Of a DNA stretch of 64,000 bases, positions 42,926 through 54,325 are shown piece after piece. The stretch is from Eleginops maclovinus (taxonomy: Eukaryota; Chordata; Actinopteri; Perciformes; Eleginopidae). Within the stretch, counting starts at the first letter, position 1. Each line of letters starts with the position of its first letter. The position numbers and the translations under genes were made by a program. Under the pieces are notes generated by a model. It saw only the letters and a program-made list of their open reading frames with translations. It did no database searches and was not told the DNA's origin. The stretch covers positions 22,592,290 through 22,656,289 of the forward strand of contig NC_086370.1 in the NCBI RefSeq assembly GCF_036324505.1, read 5' to 3'.

Positions 42926-43634
42926 CAGGCATCCAGTAGCTTTTGTAGTAACTCAAACACAGCCTGCTCTTCTCATTAATAACAGTGTATTCATACACAC
43001 TGCATCCTGACGAACTGTGTTCATGATGCTTTTACGTTTACTTGTCTACAAATAAGAGCAATAAACTCACCTTGGTATCCAGTTCCTCATCGGCCATTTC
43101 ATTGTTCTCAGTGGCGCTCTTTATCTTCTCATTGCACCTGATGATGGCCGCTTTAACTGGAATAAAAAAACTGATTAGCTTATAGCCTGCAGAAGAATAC
43201 TGACATGCACAGGGCTACATTTTACAAAATGAGTATTTTTAATAATGTAATTAAATAGACATAATACAAAAAAAACTAATTTATATTTCAATTATTAATT
43301 TTTCCATCTTTTATTTAAATGTATTCTAAAATTAAGCAACAAAACCCAATTTCCACTGGGATAAAAAAAAGGCATTCTGATTTGATTAATGATTTGACAT
43401 ATTTTATATACTAAATGATTAAATAATGAATCAAAGAAAATAGACTAAATCATTTAGTTTAAAAAATAAGATTTAGTAGCAATGAAGTCCTCACATAGTT
43501 AGCTTGATCTATAGCATATTGTTCTTTCCGAAATTCAAGTTGAAAACAAACATACCTTCTTTTATTCTTTGAGTCTGTTCAGTTAACTGTTGTTCGGTTA
43601 GAAGAATCTGTTCAAAGAGTGTGTCTAAACTCAT
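25177..43634 (-). CDS. ccdc172: Coiled-coil domain-containing protein 172, complete, 8 coding exons
   Basis: Coding exons in transcript order: 43634-43556, 43156-43071, 33217-33101, 32471-32306, 31726-31625, 30794-30692, 25509-25422, 25215-25177. They sum to 780 nt, giving 259 aa plus stop; human CCDC172 has 258 aa. All phases join cleanly. The N-terminus MSLDTLFEQILLTEQQ, the exon 4 stretch REEEKNFLEEISRFNSDF and the C-terminal RLRQELEMHTEDELELLREA line up with the mammalian protein. The sequence is rich in Glu, Lys, Leu and Gln with heptad-like spacing, as expected of coiled coil. The rodent protein is reported as a tektin-2 partner in the sperm flagellum midpiece, so an axonemal role is likely here. 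The exon 3 donor is weak (CTA followed by gtggtt), but the homologous join requires it. Intron 2 (about 9.9 kb) contains a BEL retrotransposon on the opposite strand; intron 6 contains a 57-bp satellite array. Confidence 0.92.
27492..28860 (-). repeat. 57-bp satellite array C, about 24 copies, in ccdc172 intron 6
   Basis: Same unit and strand as array B. About half of its units carry ctgcacatc instead of ctgaacatc, a variant I do not see in arrays A, B or E. The 436-codon and 227-codon frames through it are artefacts of the period. Confidence 0.96.
29497..29896 (+). mobile_element. Dispersed element family 2, copy 2
   Basis: Same word order as the copy at 57366-57786, ending near a gatatattttactag segment. 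In ccdc172 intron 6. Confidence 0.75.
30815..31209 (+). mobile_element. MITE-like element body, copy 2, next to ccdc172 exon 6
   Basis: Begins in a partial 57-bp unit (atatgtagtgtctctcctgg), then runs through the CCAAT and GC-box body to a right end cataacagggcctcgtta that matches the right end of the 55.7-kb copy. It starts only about 20 bp beyond the exon 6 acceptor, so it supplies the branch-point region of intron 5. Confidence 0.8.
33497..33756 (-). mobile_element. tRNA-derived SINE, nearly full length
   Basis: On the minus strand it begins ggcggtggtggcgaagtcca (A-box side), has a B box ggtcaccagttcaagtcccc, then a body with ccctgagcaagacactggtt, and ends in caataaagttgaatcttcat repeats. 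A fish SINE type. In ccdc172 intron 2. Confidence 0.8.
34172..34693 (+). repeat. 5' LTR of the BEL/Pao element
   Basis: 522 bp, matched by the copy at 40593-41114. It ends 40 bp before the gag-pol ATG. Confidence 0.95.
34734..40517 (+). pseudogene. BEL/Pao gag-pol polyprotein interrupted by one in-frame stop
   Basis: One frame runs from ATG 34734 to TGA 40515-40517, broken only by an in-frame TGA at 37719-37721 inside reverse transcriptase, between the ADIQQMF and YVDD motifs. In order: an Ala/Lys/Glu-rich N-terminus; a DUF1759-type gag region (about residues 245-395); two zinc knuckles (CFKCCSSTNHMAKDC near 507, CFECDSTRHISAMH near 526); an aspartic protease with VVLDDQSN near 610; reverse transcriptase with FYVDDGL just after 37895; RNase H (HVFSDAS near 38440, RLELCAAV near 38570, YTDSKVVL near 38660); integrase with an HH-CC zinc site (39369-39525) and catalytic D, D, E near 39617, 39815 and 39965; then a C-terminal DUF5641-like segment. 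Whether the stop is fixed or an individual variant is unknown. Confidence 0.93.
40593..41114 (+). repeat. 3' LTR of the BEL/Pao element
   Basis: 522 bp, the same length and nearly the same sequence as the 5' LTR, followed by the tcaac target duplication. Confidence 0.95.
41367..41552 (-). other. Unrecognised 61-codon Ser/Lys-rich open frame
   Basis: Encodes a Ser/Pro-rich stretch ending in two basic clusters (GKRKSS and GKKRKK) that resemble nuclear localisation signals, then stops. It lies 248 bp past the BEL target duplication, inside ccdc172 intron 2. It could be a scrap of a transposase or processed gene, or chance. Confidence 0.25.
42870..42923. repeat. (GT)n microsatellite in ccdc172 intron 2
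   Basis: 27 uninterrupted GT units. Confidence 0.97.
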
Positions 43635-43790
43635 TTTAAGTCTATAACTGGCTTAATAAGTAAGGTATAATGACATGTATAGAACCTATAGCACGGTTGG
43701 TTAGCTAGTTTAGCTTGACGTTAGCTTGAATAGCTTTGCCTGACGCAGTTTAAACTAATGTCCCGGATGTGTCACCAACTGATAACCAGC

Positions 43791-43798
43791 TGACGTCA
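43791..43798. promoter_or_regulatory. Consensus CRE (TGACGTCA) upstream of ccdc172
   Basis: A perfect palindromic CREB/CREM/ATF site 157 bp upstream of the ccdc172 ATG and about 3.1 kb upstream of the gfra1 ATG. Promoters of vertebrate post-meiotic sperm genes often use CREM at such sites, which fits a flagellar gene. The transcription start is not known, so its role is inferred. Confidence 0.5.
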
Positions 43799-43961
43799 CG
43801 TTTTTTTCATTTACGTTAGGCCTGACGCAGCGTTCAAGACTCCAGCTCCTGGTTTGTTGTGCTTATATTATTGCTAATAAGACTTTAACGGCACAACATA
43901 AAATAAAATGTATTATTTAGTGTTTTTGAGAAGTGAAGCATTACCAGGTCAAATAAATAAA

Positions 43962-44096
43962 TAACGGTTCATCAACGGCTCGTAACGGCTCGTCAATTTT
44001 AGTCAACGGTTCATCAACGGTTGGTCAACGATTCATCAACGGTTGGTCATTGGTTCATCAACAGTTCTAAAACGGTTCATCAGCGGTTGGTCATCG
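43962..44096. repeat. 11-bp tandem repeat containing MYB-like YAACGG sites
   Basis: About twelve degenerate units of the type ggttcatcaac. Junctions between units create YAACGG repeatedly (two TAACGG and four CAACGG, plus one CAACAG and one CAACGA), the core recognised by MYB proteins. The array lies about 330-460 bp upstream of the ccdc172 start codon. The period is close to one DNA helical turn. A simple minisatellite with no function is the alternative. Confidence 0.6.
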
Positions 44097-45215
44097 CAGC
44101 TAAAGCTAAACTTAATAACTGACAGCTAACGCTAACGAGCTGACGTTACTTGTATTTCAGCTATTTTAACTGACGTTTAGGGTGGAGTTACGGTCATGGA
44201 TGTCTAAAGAGAACTGGATACAGCGTTGGAGGCACCGTTCACTCAGGTACAGCTTTCAGAACAACCTAAGTACAATTTTGAGGTATTTGTACATTACTTG
44301 AGTATTCTCCATTTTTTTTGCTACGTTGTACTTCTACCCCACTAAATTTCAGAGGTTAATGGTGTACTTTTACTCCACTACATTTCTTGTGTACCTTTAG
44401 TGACTTTGCAGACTTGGATTCATGATGTGATAAACTATACTGTATGTTCAGCACTTACTCAAGTTCTGTACAAGTCTCTCAAAATTGTATTTAAGTACAG
44501 TACTTGACTAAATAGTTACCTTAAACCTCTGGACAAGTCACGGTGTAAATTCGTATATCTCTGGCATTTACTTAATTAAATTAGCCTTTTTTGATTCACC
44601 ATTCCTGTCCTGTTTCTGCTTCTAATTCACTGCAGTGTTGGCAAACTGTGGTCCCTTACAGTAAAGGGAGTAATTGGTCAGTTCACACTCAGCTTTCTTT
44701 ACAGTAATCCATTGCCTACATTTGTCACACAATTCCTGACTTTGACCAATTTTCCTGTTTCCCCACAGGGTCTGAAAGAAAAGCTGATCTGATCCGGTGC
44801 CATGAAGCGCATTACCGTGTGAAACGTTCAATGACCAGAGGACTACATCATTCTGACATTCATTTGCAAAATTAATACCACATATTGATTGAGGCCTTTT
44901 CATAAATCACCAGACTGAGAGCCCTTCCCCCTGACTGACAAAGAAAGGCTCCCTTTGGAGACTCAAGAACAGCAAAGTCATCACATTGTGAGCAGACAAT
45001 TATCCCGGATAGTACCCTGATCCTGTCATTTGTACCCATTTTCTGTTTCTTTTCCTGTCTTGTTACAAAAGGCTGTGGGCATATCTTACTAACAAAAAAT
45101 GAAAGTAATTTAGAAAAGTGTCTGTACCTTGCAGGATTGATTCATCTGCCTAATCATGGCTTCCTTTTCAATAAGGGATCATTCACTGACGTTTAAATAA
45201 GCAATTTCATCCCAT

Positions 45216-45262
<47 letters not shown>

Positions 45263-46480
45263 GGGTTGATTTACTGTGGTGCACGCCAGCCTCCCTGATT
45301 GATTCAGCTCACTCTTTAATGCGGACAGTGGGGCTCATTGACATAGTCCGGTCCCATGTATTTAGCCAAGTGGATTAGCCTCTGAATGGACCATATAGGC
45401 AATCAATGAGCTGAAGGAAGAGTTACACCCTGCATGGTGCATCATTCATGTTATTATTATCATGCATGGTTGTCAGATGTCCAGCCATCGATCAACAGAG
45501 GCGTCTAGATGTGATGCACATATTTCTTTATGATCCCAACAGGAAATATTGAGTGTTTAAAAAGAAGCATGCATGATTTAATATTAAACCTTTCCTGTTG
45601 AACCACCAACAGATGGCGACAGAGGCCACGTCCAGCCTCCTCTGTGTGACTGAGCAGGTTTCCCAAGTATCTCATACATATTTTGTAGAGGCTATATTGT
45701 AAACTAAAACCCCTGAATTGCTTAACCATGAAAAAATCTAACATATTTCCTTCTTTGCAGGTGGAAGCTGACGTTGCACAACACTTTTATCATGTTGCAA
45801 ACAGGATTAGCAATACAGCAGACTGGGAATATGCTTGGAATATCATGAGTAAGCTGTATGCAGAGAATTATGTCCATTCATGTTGGCCCCCACCTTTCAA
45901 AAATTGGATTTAGATTCAACAAATTGCCATACAGGCTTCTACACATGTTGCTTTCTTCATATAAAATGCTTTTGAGTCATGCTCTTTGCCCTCTCCCCAT
46001 CAGCAATGTAAAAGCAGCCCACACACATCAATAGTTTATAGTGCTGGTTTCAGTTCATAACAGTTGACTGCAACCACAGGCCCTTTGTGGTCTGCATGCA
46101 CTGTAATGGACTGGAACAGTGGCTCTGTTTCTGAGAGCAGTGAATTAAAAATACCAAACAAATACTAAAAGCCCAAAGAAATTAGTGTTGGAGTATAAAA
46201 AAAAGAAGCTGCTGTGAACCCATGGGACTGCTGTCTCTGCTCCTCATTAGTGAAGAGCTAATTATTTTATATTTTCTGCTGCCCTGGTGATATTGCCATA
46301 ACAAGGAAGGAAGATATGTAAGAATAAGGAACATGTTTATTGCCACATCTAGGAATTTGCCTTGGTTTATTTGGTGCATAAACGCAGTTAAAGAAGATAA
46401 ACTGTAAGAAAAGCACCATACAAACAAAACAAGGATAAACAAACTACTTTACCTATATTATTGTTACATCTATGTGAGTG
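44097..46480. other. Intergenic region between ccdc172 and gfra1, no gene seen
   Basis: Contains (GT)n at 45225-45259. No exon-like sequence recognised. Regulatory elements for gfra1 may lie here but cannot be identified by eye. Confidence 0.45.
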
Positions 46481-46921
46481 TATTCTCAGTGTGAGGGGAA
46501 GCTGGCTCTCTCCTCGTGCTGAGTGCGCAGACAGCGGTGGATCCAGTTGGCTGCGCGCGCTCAGACGCACGGACGCATCCCGCTAGCAGGACTTGGAGGA
46601 GGACTCTCGTTCCCGTTCTGCTCCTGCTCTGATCCCGGGTCTTTGTCTCCCGGCGGTGAGAAGACCACCCGCACGGGAGGAAAAGAGAGCAATAACCACT
46701 TTCTGCGTTTTCTATAGTCTGAGAAAGCGAATCGGGATTGGACACTTTTTTTCTTGGAGGGGGATTTTATTTCTCGCATCTGTTTTTGGAGCGCGCACTG
46801 CTATACGTCTTTGTTTTCCTCCAATGGATTTTAATACAGTGGAAATACCCTGGGAATTAAAGTACTGTTAAGTTGCTTTTTAGATTTTCAATTTTGTTCC
46901 CAATAAGGGCTTGTGTTTCAC
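46480..46921 (+). promoter_or_regulatory. CpG-rich leader / probable promoter region of gfra1
   Basis: This stretch is clearly richer in G+C and CpG than its surroundings (for example a gcgcgcgc run near 46553) and ends at the gfra1 start codon. It has short upstream ATGs and no coding match. I read it as the 5' UTR and core promoter; the start site cannot be placed. Confidence 0.4.
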
Positions 46922-49108
46922 ATGGAGAGGAAGACGATGATCCTCCCAGTACTGTATGTCCTCCTGCCTCTTTTGGGTAAGTTTCACTTGCTTTTTAATA
47001 CACCCAACAGCTGTCCGTTTGATTGTAATTCATCTCATTAGTGTGTTTGATATTTAGTGGCTCTGTTAATAAAGGGAAGCCTGTGAGAGGCTGTTCGCTG
47101 ACAGGCTGGGTAACGCGTGGAGGCTCATGTAGTCCGAAGTGCTCCAAAAACAAATCCGGATCTGTCGTCAAACAATAATGATGTGAAATCAACCAAATTA
47201 ATCTGAAACTCACATGCATGGATCACAAAGTTGTATGAAACTGCATTAAATCTTGTTCCGTGCAACGTAAAACAAATGTGTTTGTGGCGACCTATGCAAT
47301 TTTCACGCCAATAGATTCAAGACTAAAATGCTTTATTGTGAAGACAGTAGGTACAGTGTAGATATAGTTATGAAAATTTTAAGTCTATTCCTCCTTCAAC
47401 AATGCAACACATATAAGACATAAAACAGACAAATAACTGCGCTGTAAACCTTGGAAATGTACTACTGGAAACTAATTAGCAACCAACCATAAGAGGCATG
47501 CCTGATTTTAACGTGCATTAATATTATTAGGCTAATTATTGTCATTCAAATAAAACCTCTGTTTCCAGATGTGTTTTCTAATGTGGAGAACCTGCGTGCC
47601 TAGAAAATGCACTTCTATTAAATGTATTATTTACAAAAATGTCCCTTAACTGTATGAGGTTAGTTGAAAGCAATAGTATTAACCAACTAACCTTTATGTG
47701 TAATATCTAGACATAAAACATTTAGTTAAGGTCATGGTTTCAGTTTTTCCAGTGCACAGTGAACTAATTAACATGCAAACTTGTATCATTATTACTGTTA
47801 TTAGTCTTACAATGAATGCCCACCCCCGTCTCCAGATGTGTTGTGTTACGCGGAGGAGAACCTGCGTGCAGGTCGGCTGGACTGTGTCCGGGCCAGCGAG
47901 CAGTGCCTGAAGGAGCAAGGATGCAGCACCAAGTACCGGACCATGAGGCAGTGCGTGGCCGGCGGCAAGGAGAGCAACTTCAGCATGGTGGCCGGCCTGG
48001 AGGCCAAGGACGAGTGCCGGAGCGCCATGGACGCCCTGAAACAGAGCCCGCTGTACCACTGCCGGTGTAAACGGGGCATGAAGAAGGAGAAGAACTGCCT
48101 GCGCATCTACTGGGGGATCTATCAGACATTACAAGGTGGGTTTACTGGGAACTTTTTACTCTCAGAAACACTCCAAAGATGCAACATTTAGATAAGACTC
48201 AAAGGCTTTATGGTCTTAGGTGCAGTAATGCAGATCTAAAGTCCAAGCTCCTGCCACAATGTATTTAACAATACACACCTAAAACAATACACACATTGGT
48301 TTAAACACTCCCCCATGAGTGTTCAGCCACATTTAGAGCACAGCCTGCAGCTACCGTTAATGTAAAAAGGACATTCCCCATAGGTTTCTAATCTGCTCTG
48401 TGAAGGGGTGAGAGGATTAGTCGCCCCGGCTCCTCCCCCTGTAGTATGGAGAGGACTCCCTCCCCTCGCAGCATCATAACCCTCCAAATCCCCCAGAAAA
48501 CACACACAAAAAAACTCGCACACAGCTATGTATCCGTACAGCAATCATGCACAATCACTCCCCCCCCCCCTTCACAGCCAGGGTCCTGCAGAGCCCAGAC
48601 ATTTTTTGACCTCCTAAATCACTTTCCTTGGAGCTAATGGAGCACGAAGCCCCTCAGCGCTGGCAGTGCCATCTTTAAGTGTTGATCATAGCAGGGGGGG
48701 GGGGGCTTTTAGTGCCTAAACTGCATCCAGCCCCATCGCCACCGACTAACTCCACTTCCAGTTGCGCAACACAGCTGACCAACCTGCCTAATCAGGCGTG
48801 TTGCTGTGTGCCAGCGTGGATATTGACTGACCCAAATAACCCTGTCACATGCAGGCCAGTGAGGGGGGGGAATGGTAAACAACAAGGGGAGAGGGTTCCA
48901 AACAAAAACATATATACTCTATCTATCCAACTCAAAACTGCACCATTGTGTCACTTTTTCAATTTGTATCTATCTATCCACCATCGATCCATCCATCTAT
49001 CTAAACCCCTGCCTCTCTCCCTCTCAGGTAACGACTTCTTGGAAGATTCTCCGTACGAACCCGTGAACAGCCGTCTCTCTGACATCTTCCGCCTGGCTCC
49101 CATCATAG
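46922..49108 (+). CDS. gfra1: GDNF family receptor alpha-1, coding exons 1-3 (5' part of gene)
   Basis: Exons are 46922-46976, 47836-48135 and 49028-49108, all with GT-AG borders and compatible phases (each junction is phase 1). Exon 1 gives a hydrophobic start (MERKTMILPVLYVLLPLL), a signal peptide. Exon 2 gives the first cysteine-rich domain, with LDCVRASEQCLKEQGCSTKY, the RQCVAGGKESNFS sequon region and CRCKRGMKKEKNCLRIYW, which closely matches vertebrate GFRA1 and fits GFRA2 much less well. Exon 3 gives the DSPYEPVNSRLSDIF linker. In the family this is a GPI-anchored co-receptor that binds GDNF and presents it to RET at the neuronal surface. About 145 residues of the usual ~465 are here; the remaining exons lie beyond 64000. 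The start is the first ATG before the signal peptide; the leader is CpG-rich. Whether this is the gfra1a or gfra1b paralogue cannot be told. Confidence 0.93.
47569..47603 (+). pseudogene. Partial duplicate of the start of gfra1 exon 2
   Basis: In intron 1, 267 bp before the real exon 2, the sequence tccagatgtg is followed by a gapped match to the exon 2 start that ends with the same gagaacctgcgtgc string. Read in the gfra1 frame it encodes DVFSNVENLRA and then hits TAG at 47601-47603, where the real exon reads on. It has a CAG acceptor but no usable coding continuation. It looks like a short tandem duplication carrying the splice acceptor; inclusion would truncate the receptor. Confidence 0.65.
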
Positions 49109-52100
49109 GTAAGAGGAAAACAACTAATCTACTCTGAGGAGCTTTCACTCCGAGCTTCTGTGTTTTCTATTTGTTTCACAGTTGAGATTTGGTTAAGCTC
49201 CAAGCTGTGCATGCTATCAGCAAAGGTTATCTGTGTGTCAGTATCCTCCCTCTTCCTCTCCGCTATCTGTCTTTTCTCACCGTTTGTTCTCGCCCCAGCG
49301 ATGTTGCATGCCGGCTGGAAGTGACCTTGCGCAGGGAGCTATAGTTCTGAGTCTCATGGAGCAGTGGATAAACGCTTCTCACAGGCAGAGAGGGAGGGGG
49401 GGGCTCTGCTGCTGCTGCTGTTGCTGGTGTGTTTGTTCTGTGTGGAGAAGCTTCCTCTCGTGGCACTTTGAATCCACTTGTTGTATAGAGCGAGTAACGT
49501 GGGAGAGCATGATAGGCATTTTTTCGTTTATGTGTGAGAGTAATGCTGTGGACGACCTCTAGATGGCGATGTTATTCCCTTCTTCACAGCTGCTCAGGTA
49601 GCTGTTGTCCTTGTGGGTATTTGAGAGTCTGATCTAGGAACAATCATGTACACACTCTCATTATCACACTGCAGGTGCTGAGTGCTGCGTCCAATCAGAG
49701 ATACGCGCTCTGCCTACACATGTTCACAGAGCAGGGAGGATACGGTGACCCGTTTTGTTAGAGGAGCCTTTTTCTTGTCATTTTTCCCCCTCACAATAGC
49801 CTGATTTGCCCTAAATCAATACGTCTCTATGGTAGCGTGAGATCATGTGGGTGGTGTGACACAGATGAGCAAATCTTGGCCTTGTGACTAAAGGAACACA
49901 GGTTTGAGAAGACGGCTTGTTTTGTAAATCCTGTTCTCTCCTCTTGTGACTCTCTGCAAAAAAATACTCTTTCAAAACCGCTCCACAACACACTTTATAC
50001 TACATCTCTGGCTCGGTGTGCCAGACAGGCAGTTGGTGCTAAAGCATCATGGTTCATAGTGGGAACAGACAGATTTATGGTGTTGGTCATAGAGTGATGA
50101 GTCCTTATTTCATGTCCAAATGCGTCTTTATGTTGAATGATAGCTGTGCATATATATCTCTTTGTAAGCTTCAGGAATCAGACATCATATCGGCCTGAGT
50201 CTCTAATTAAAGGGCAGTTATAGAGAGTAGGGTTACAATTATTTGTGTTAATACCTTCTATTGCTTGATTCATCATTTATCACAGCCCCAACCCTAAACT
50301 TAAAGAGCCCACAATTAAGTCTAACAGTTCCAAAAAACTAAAGGAAGTCAATGAACAATGTTATAAAATAAGAAGTCATCATATTTGAGAATATGGGACT
50401 GGCAAACTTTTACCTTCAAAATGTTTTGTTGTTTTGTTTTCTATCAACTCTAGGGCCTCGGTGTCCTTCAGTTTCCAATTGTTTTTGCCTTGAAATAGAG
50501 AAGTACACGTGAGCTTTCATCTCCAGCATTTCAGATGAGTGGGTTCCTTCCCGGGTTGTTTTGATTTGAGAGATTTTTACAGAGAGGTAGTGTTCAGCTC
50601 AGACCAAAATACAAGTAGGAGGAAAGTCAGAAAAATATCCGGAAGAGGATAAGGTCACACGTGAAAAATGTTGAGATGATGAAAAAAATGATGTTTTCTA
50701 GTTTTTAGACATTCTCAGATCTCATTTCAAAAAAGGATTCCGCAAAAAACGTTGAACTTGTTTAAAAATCAGAATTTATAAAAAAAAAAAATGTTTAAAA
50801 GTCAGGTTTTTTTTAAGTGGAAAAAAAATCTGACTTCTGAAAAACTTCGAACACTGAAACATTCTGAATTTTGAATAAAAAAGTTCAAAATAAAATAAAA
50901 TCTGAATTGTGAAAAGTCCTAAATCTTTCTTTTGTCAGATCTAAATGTGTGGCCCTAATCCTCTTCTGTAAAAATAAATATTGCTTTTGTCAGAATAAAT
51001 CTTTCTTCCAAGTTGTCTTAATCATGAAGAGTAAGGTCCTGAAACATTTGCTGTATACCGCCGGACTTCCTGAATCCTCAAACTGTTTCTAGTTGTTTTT
51101 AACACAGCAGAAAGGGTTAAAGAGAAAGAAGGGTTACATCTTATCAGCAGAAGTTTTGTATTGGGGAGCGGGAGATAAAAAGTCTGCCGGGGTTAGGGTC
51201 AATGAGTGAATCCCAGGATAAGGCTAAGATGACGGGGGGGCAGAACGCATGAGATCACTCAGCCTCCTCGGCTCTTTGTGAGGAAATTAAAGGGCACGGT
51301 GACAGCAGAGGGATCGAGGCGGAGATGATTAGATCCCAGAGCTTGTTTTTGATCGCTGCAGCGCGGCATGCGTCAGTTCTGCAGCGAGTTGAGCCGAGAC
51401 CAGGACATGTACACAACAAAAAAAGCTGCATAGTGTGAAAGGAGAGCGATATGAAAAGTGCTGTGTGGGGATTGTTGTTTTTACATGAAAAAAAAGGTTG
51501 TTTCCCTCAAAGAGTTGATGCTTCTTCTTATCTTCTTCCAATTGGAGGTACTTTTTCTTAGTCTCATATCACCTGTACAATCCATTAAAAATATATTTCG
51601 GGTCTTGTTATTGATAGGTTCATTAGCTGATACGGCCTGTGCCCAGCCCCTATTTCTGGCCTCCCTCTGTCTAACGTCAGTCTCAGAGAGGCATTGTGAC
51701 TCAGTGATTCCCGGGCTATAGGAACAATAGGCAGCCGAGATCATCCTTTAATTCCATAATCGACCCTATGTCTCTGACCGCACTCACTAATCTCTACTGA
51801 CACCCATACATACAGCGCACAGGTGCACACACACTCAAACGCACACACTGTGTAGCCTGAACACCTGTTCCCCTCGAAATGGCCATAGGCGTCAGTCTGA
51901 TTTCATTAGAGAGACGTGTAGGGGGGCCACACGGTGTATAGTGTTCATGCAACTGGAGGGAATGCATGCAAAATCATTCCTTTAGATTCAAACAAAGGCC
52001 AATTATTTGGACAAGGAATACAGGTCATTGAAAGAATAACCCCAACAATTAGAGCATATTATATCCTCACACTGAACGCAGCAGCTCCATTGGGTTGATT

Positions 52101-53274
52101 TAACTAATTATCTTCAGGTCTTTACCGGGGGGCAGAGTGCTTCTACCTCTGGGGTTGGACGCCTGTGAGTCAGATGTGTGAGCACTCTCTGCACCAAAAA
52201 ATTAGATGATGCAGTATTCCAAGATTCCTCTGTAGTGCTTTTAGGGAATTACTGCACAACGCTTCACTTGTAAATATGTATTTTTATTTATTATCTTGAA
52301 TGTGTTTTGTGTCTGCAGCCTACCTCTGGACATGTCAGCACTTTCCCAACATTATATCCCTGTGTTCAATCCTTTTATCCCCTCTCTACAGCAGATTTAC
52401 CTGTTGGGATGTCTCTATCTCAGCTCACAGCTTCTCTGTAAGTGGATACAGTGTGTTGCTTCCACTTGACATTGAGCACATATAGTCTGTCTGCACACAC
52501 AACACTTTGCACGTGCATGCATTTGGACTTTTTATAACTCTGCAACCTTTCTAAAACGTTTGAGAGATGCTGGCGTTGTAGGATGCTAGCTTTGTATATC
52601 AGTAGAAAGGAAGGCTTCCCGCTGAGCAGGAAAAAAACAATCATTTTTCTAGCGCACTGCGTGAGTTCATAAAGGCTGAGAGGCAGGAGAGAACCGGCTT
52701 CAGATGAAATGGCTGCCTCGCTCTGCGCCCGTCGCCTGTGTTTATGAGCCAGTGATCCGTGCAGCAGGGAGCGACACAGAAACAGAGATCATTATTCTGA
52801 GATTCAAGTGGACTTTGAATTACTGCCACACCGTTTGGCCCAGGCTGCTGGAAAAGCAAAGCGATGTAGGAAATGGATGAACACACAGCCGGAGAAGTTT
52901 CATATTACTGTATTCATGAACACTGGCGGGTGCAGGTGCTTTTCGTGTCCCTTTCAAAACACGTCTACTTCCTGTCCTGTTTCCTCCGTCGGCATCGAAT
53001 ATCTAAAAAGAAAAAGATGTTTATGACCTTCTTTTTTTTAAGTACAACTCGGGTAACAAAAGAACACTTTCCCACATAAAAATGGGGGATTTTGAACTAG
53101 TCTTGGGCCTATTGCCACAAGGATTGCACTGTTTGCAGATATTTTGCCAATAGCGTGGTGCAGTGATGACTTGTATTACTAGGCCCGACCAGAAAGCTAG
53201 CGTCGACAAAAAGCCAAGGGAATTTCCACATTGCTTTGAGAGCAAACACACTTTTACCATTCTTATACTTTTTG

Positions 53275-53435
53275 TCCAGCAGGATCATCTCCACATATAA
53301 ACACCACCTGGGTTTGGAAGCGTAAATGCAATTGGCAGAAATGAAAAGCTAATGTTGGGCTATAAAGGAACTACACCACAGTCGCATGAATTTGCGTCAC
53401 CACTGCTAAGCTAAAGGCATCTAACGTTGGGCGTG
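53275..53435 (+). repeat. Single diverged copy of the 72-bp repeat element
   Basis: Shares the left flank (gcaggatcatctccacatat) and one unit (gggctataaaggaactacac, gtcaccactgctaagctaaa) with the array at 22.98 kb. Marks a dispersed element whose internal unit is expanded at 22.98 kb. Confidence 0.75.
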
Positions 53436-54301
53436 ATGACCTGTAGTCGACTCTTTTAGTCACTTAGCAAGCATCTTTCTGACTCATAGCAGCTTAAGAT
53501 ATCCAGAAGTTGAGTTTCTACTGGCGAGCAATAAGAGAAATGAAACCACGAAAGACCCGTTCTGTGTAATCTACAGTCTGGGCAGCATCCAGAGTGACTT
53601 CAGGTAAATTCAGCAGCTGTGGTGAAATGACAGGGCGGATAAAACATCTCAGACTCCAGGAGGTTTACGTCCTTTGATTAAAGATGAGTTTATACGCCTA
53701 CCATTTCACCGTGGCCTGCGGACTAACCTCAGTAGTGTTGGGTTGGCAGCACTTACCTTAAAACTGATATCGTAACCAGGGAGGAACTTTTAAATATGTC
53801 AAAACCCCTTCCTCTGCACATCAGTCCTTGCACTGCACCAGTGATGTTCAACCGCTGGTATGGTCCAAAGCAAGCCTAAACATCATCTCCAAACGTAACA
53901 CCCATCACTTCAAAACAAGAATACAGACTTGTGTTTACGCAGAGGTAACTCTAATGAGAAAAAACGCACGCTATAGATCTGAATTCAAAGCTAAACTGAG
54001 AGACTTGTCATTAAATGATCAACATTTAGTAGCTTTTGTGGTTGTTGGTGTGCCGCGGGATGTTTTTAATGTAAAGAATGTAGGTTTCAAGGTTGAAAGT
54101 CACAGGTCTAGACAGAGTTAAGGTGTTTGAGCTATCTATCTCCAACCTGCTCTCTGGCGGATATGCTGTAATCAGAAGCTCTGGCTCGTAATGAATTTTC
54201 TTCCCCGTATTGATGTGTGTTTGGCTTAAACTCCCTCCTTAAGCTGCGTCCTCCTCCCTGTTGGCTTGTACAACAGCGCTCACCCACTCACCACTCATAA
54301 G

Positions 54302-54325
54302 CCCCCCCCCCCCCCCCCCCCCCCC
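54302..54325. repeat. Poly-C tract
   Basis: 24 consecutive C; the length may be uncertain for sequencing reasons. Confidence 0.9.

Noticed and set aside
45728..45913. 61-codon plus-strand frame between ccdc172 and gfra1
   Set aside because: No recognisable similarity and no start or splice context.
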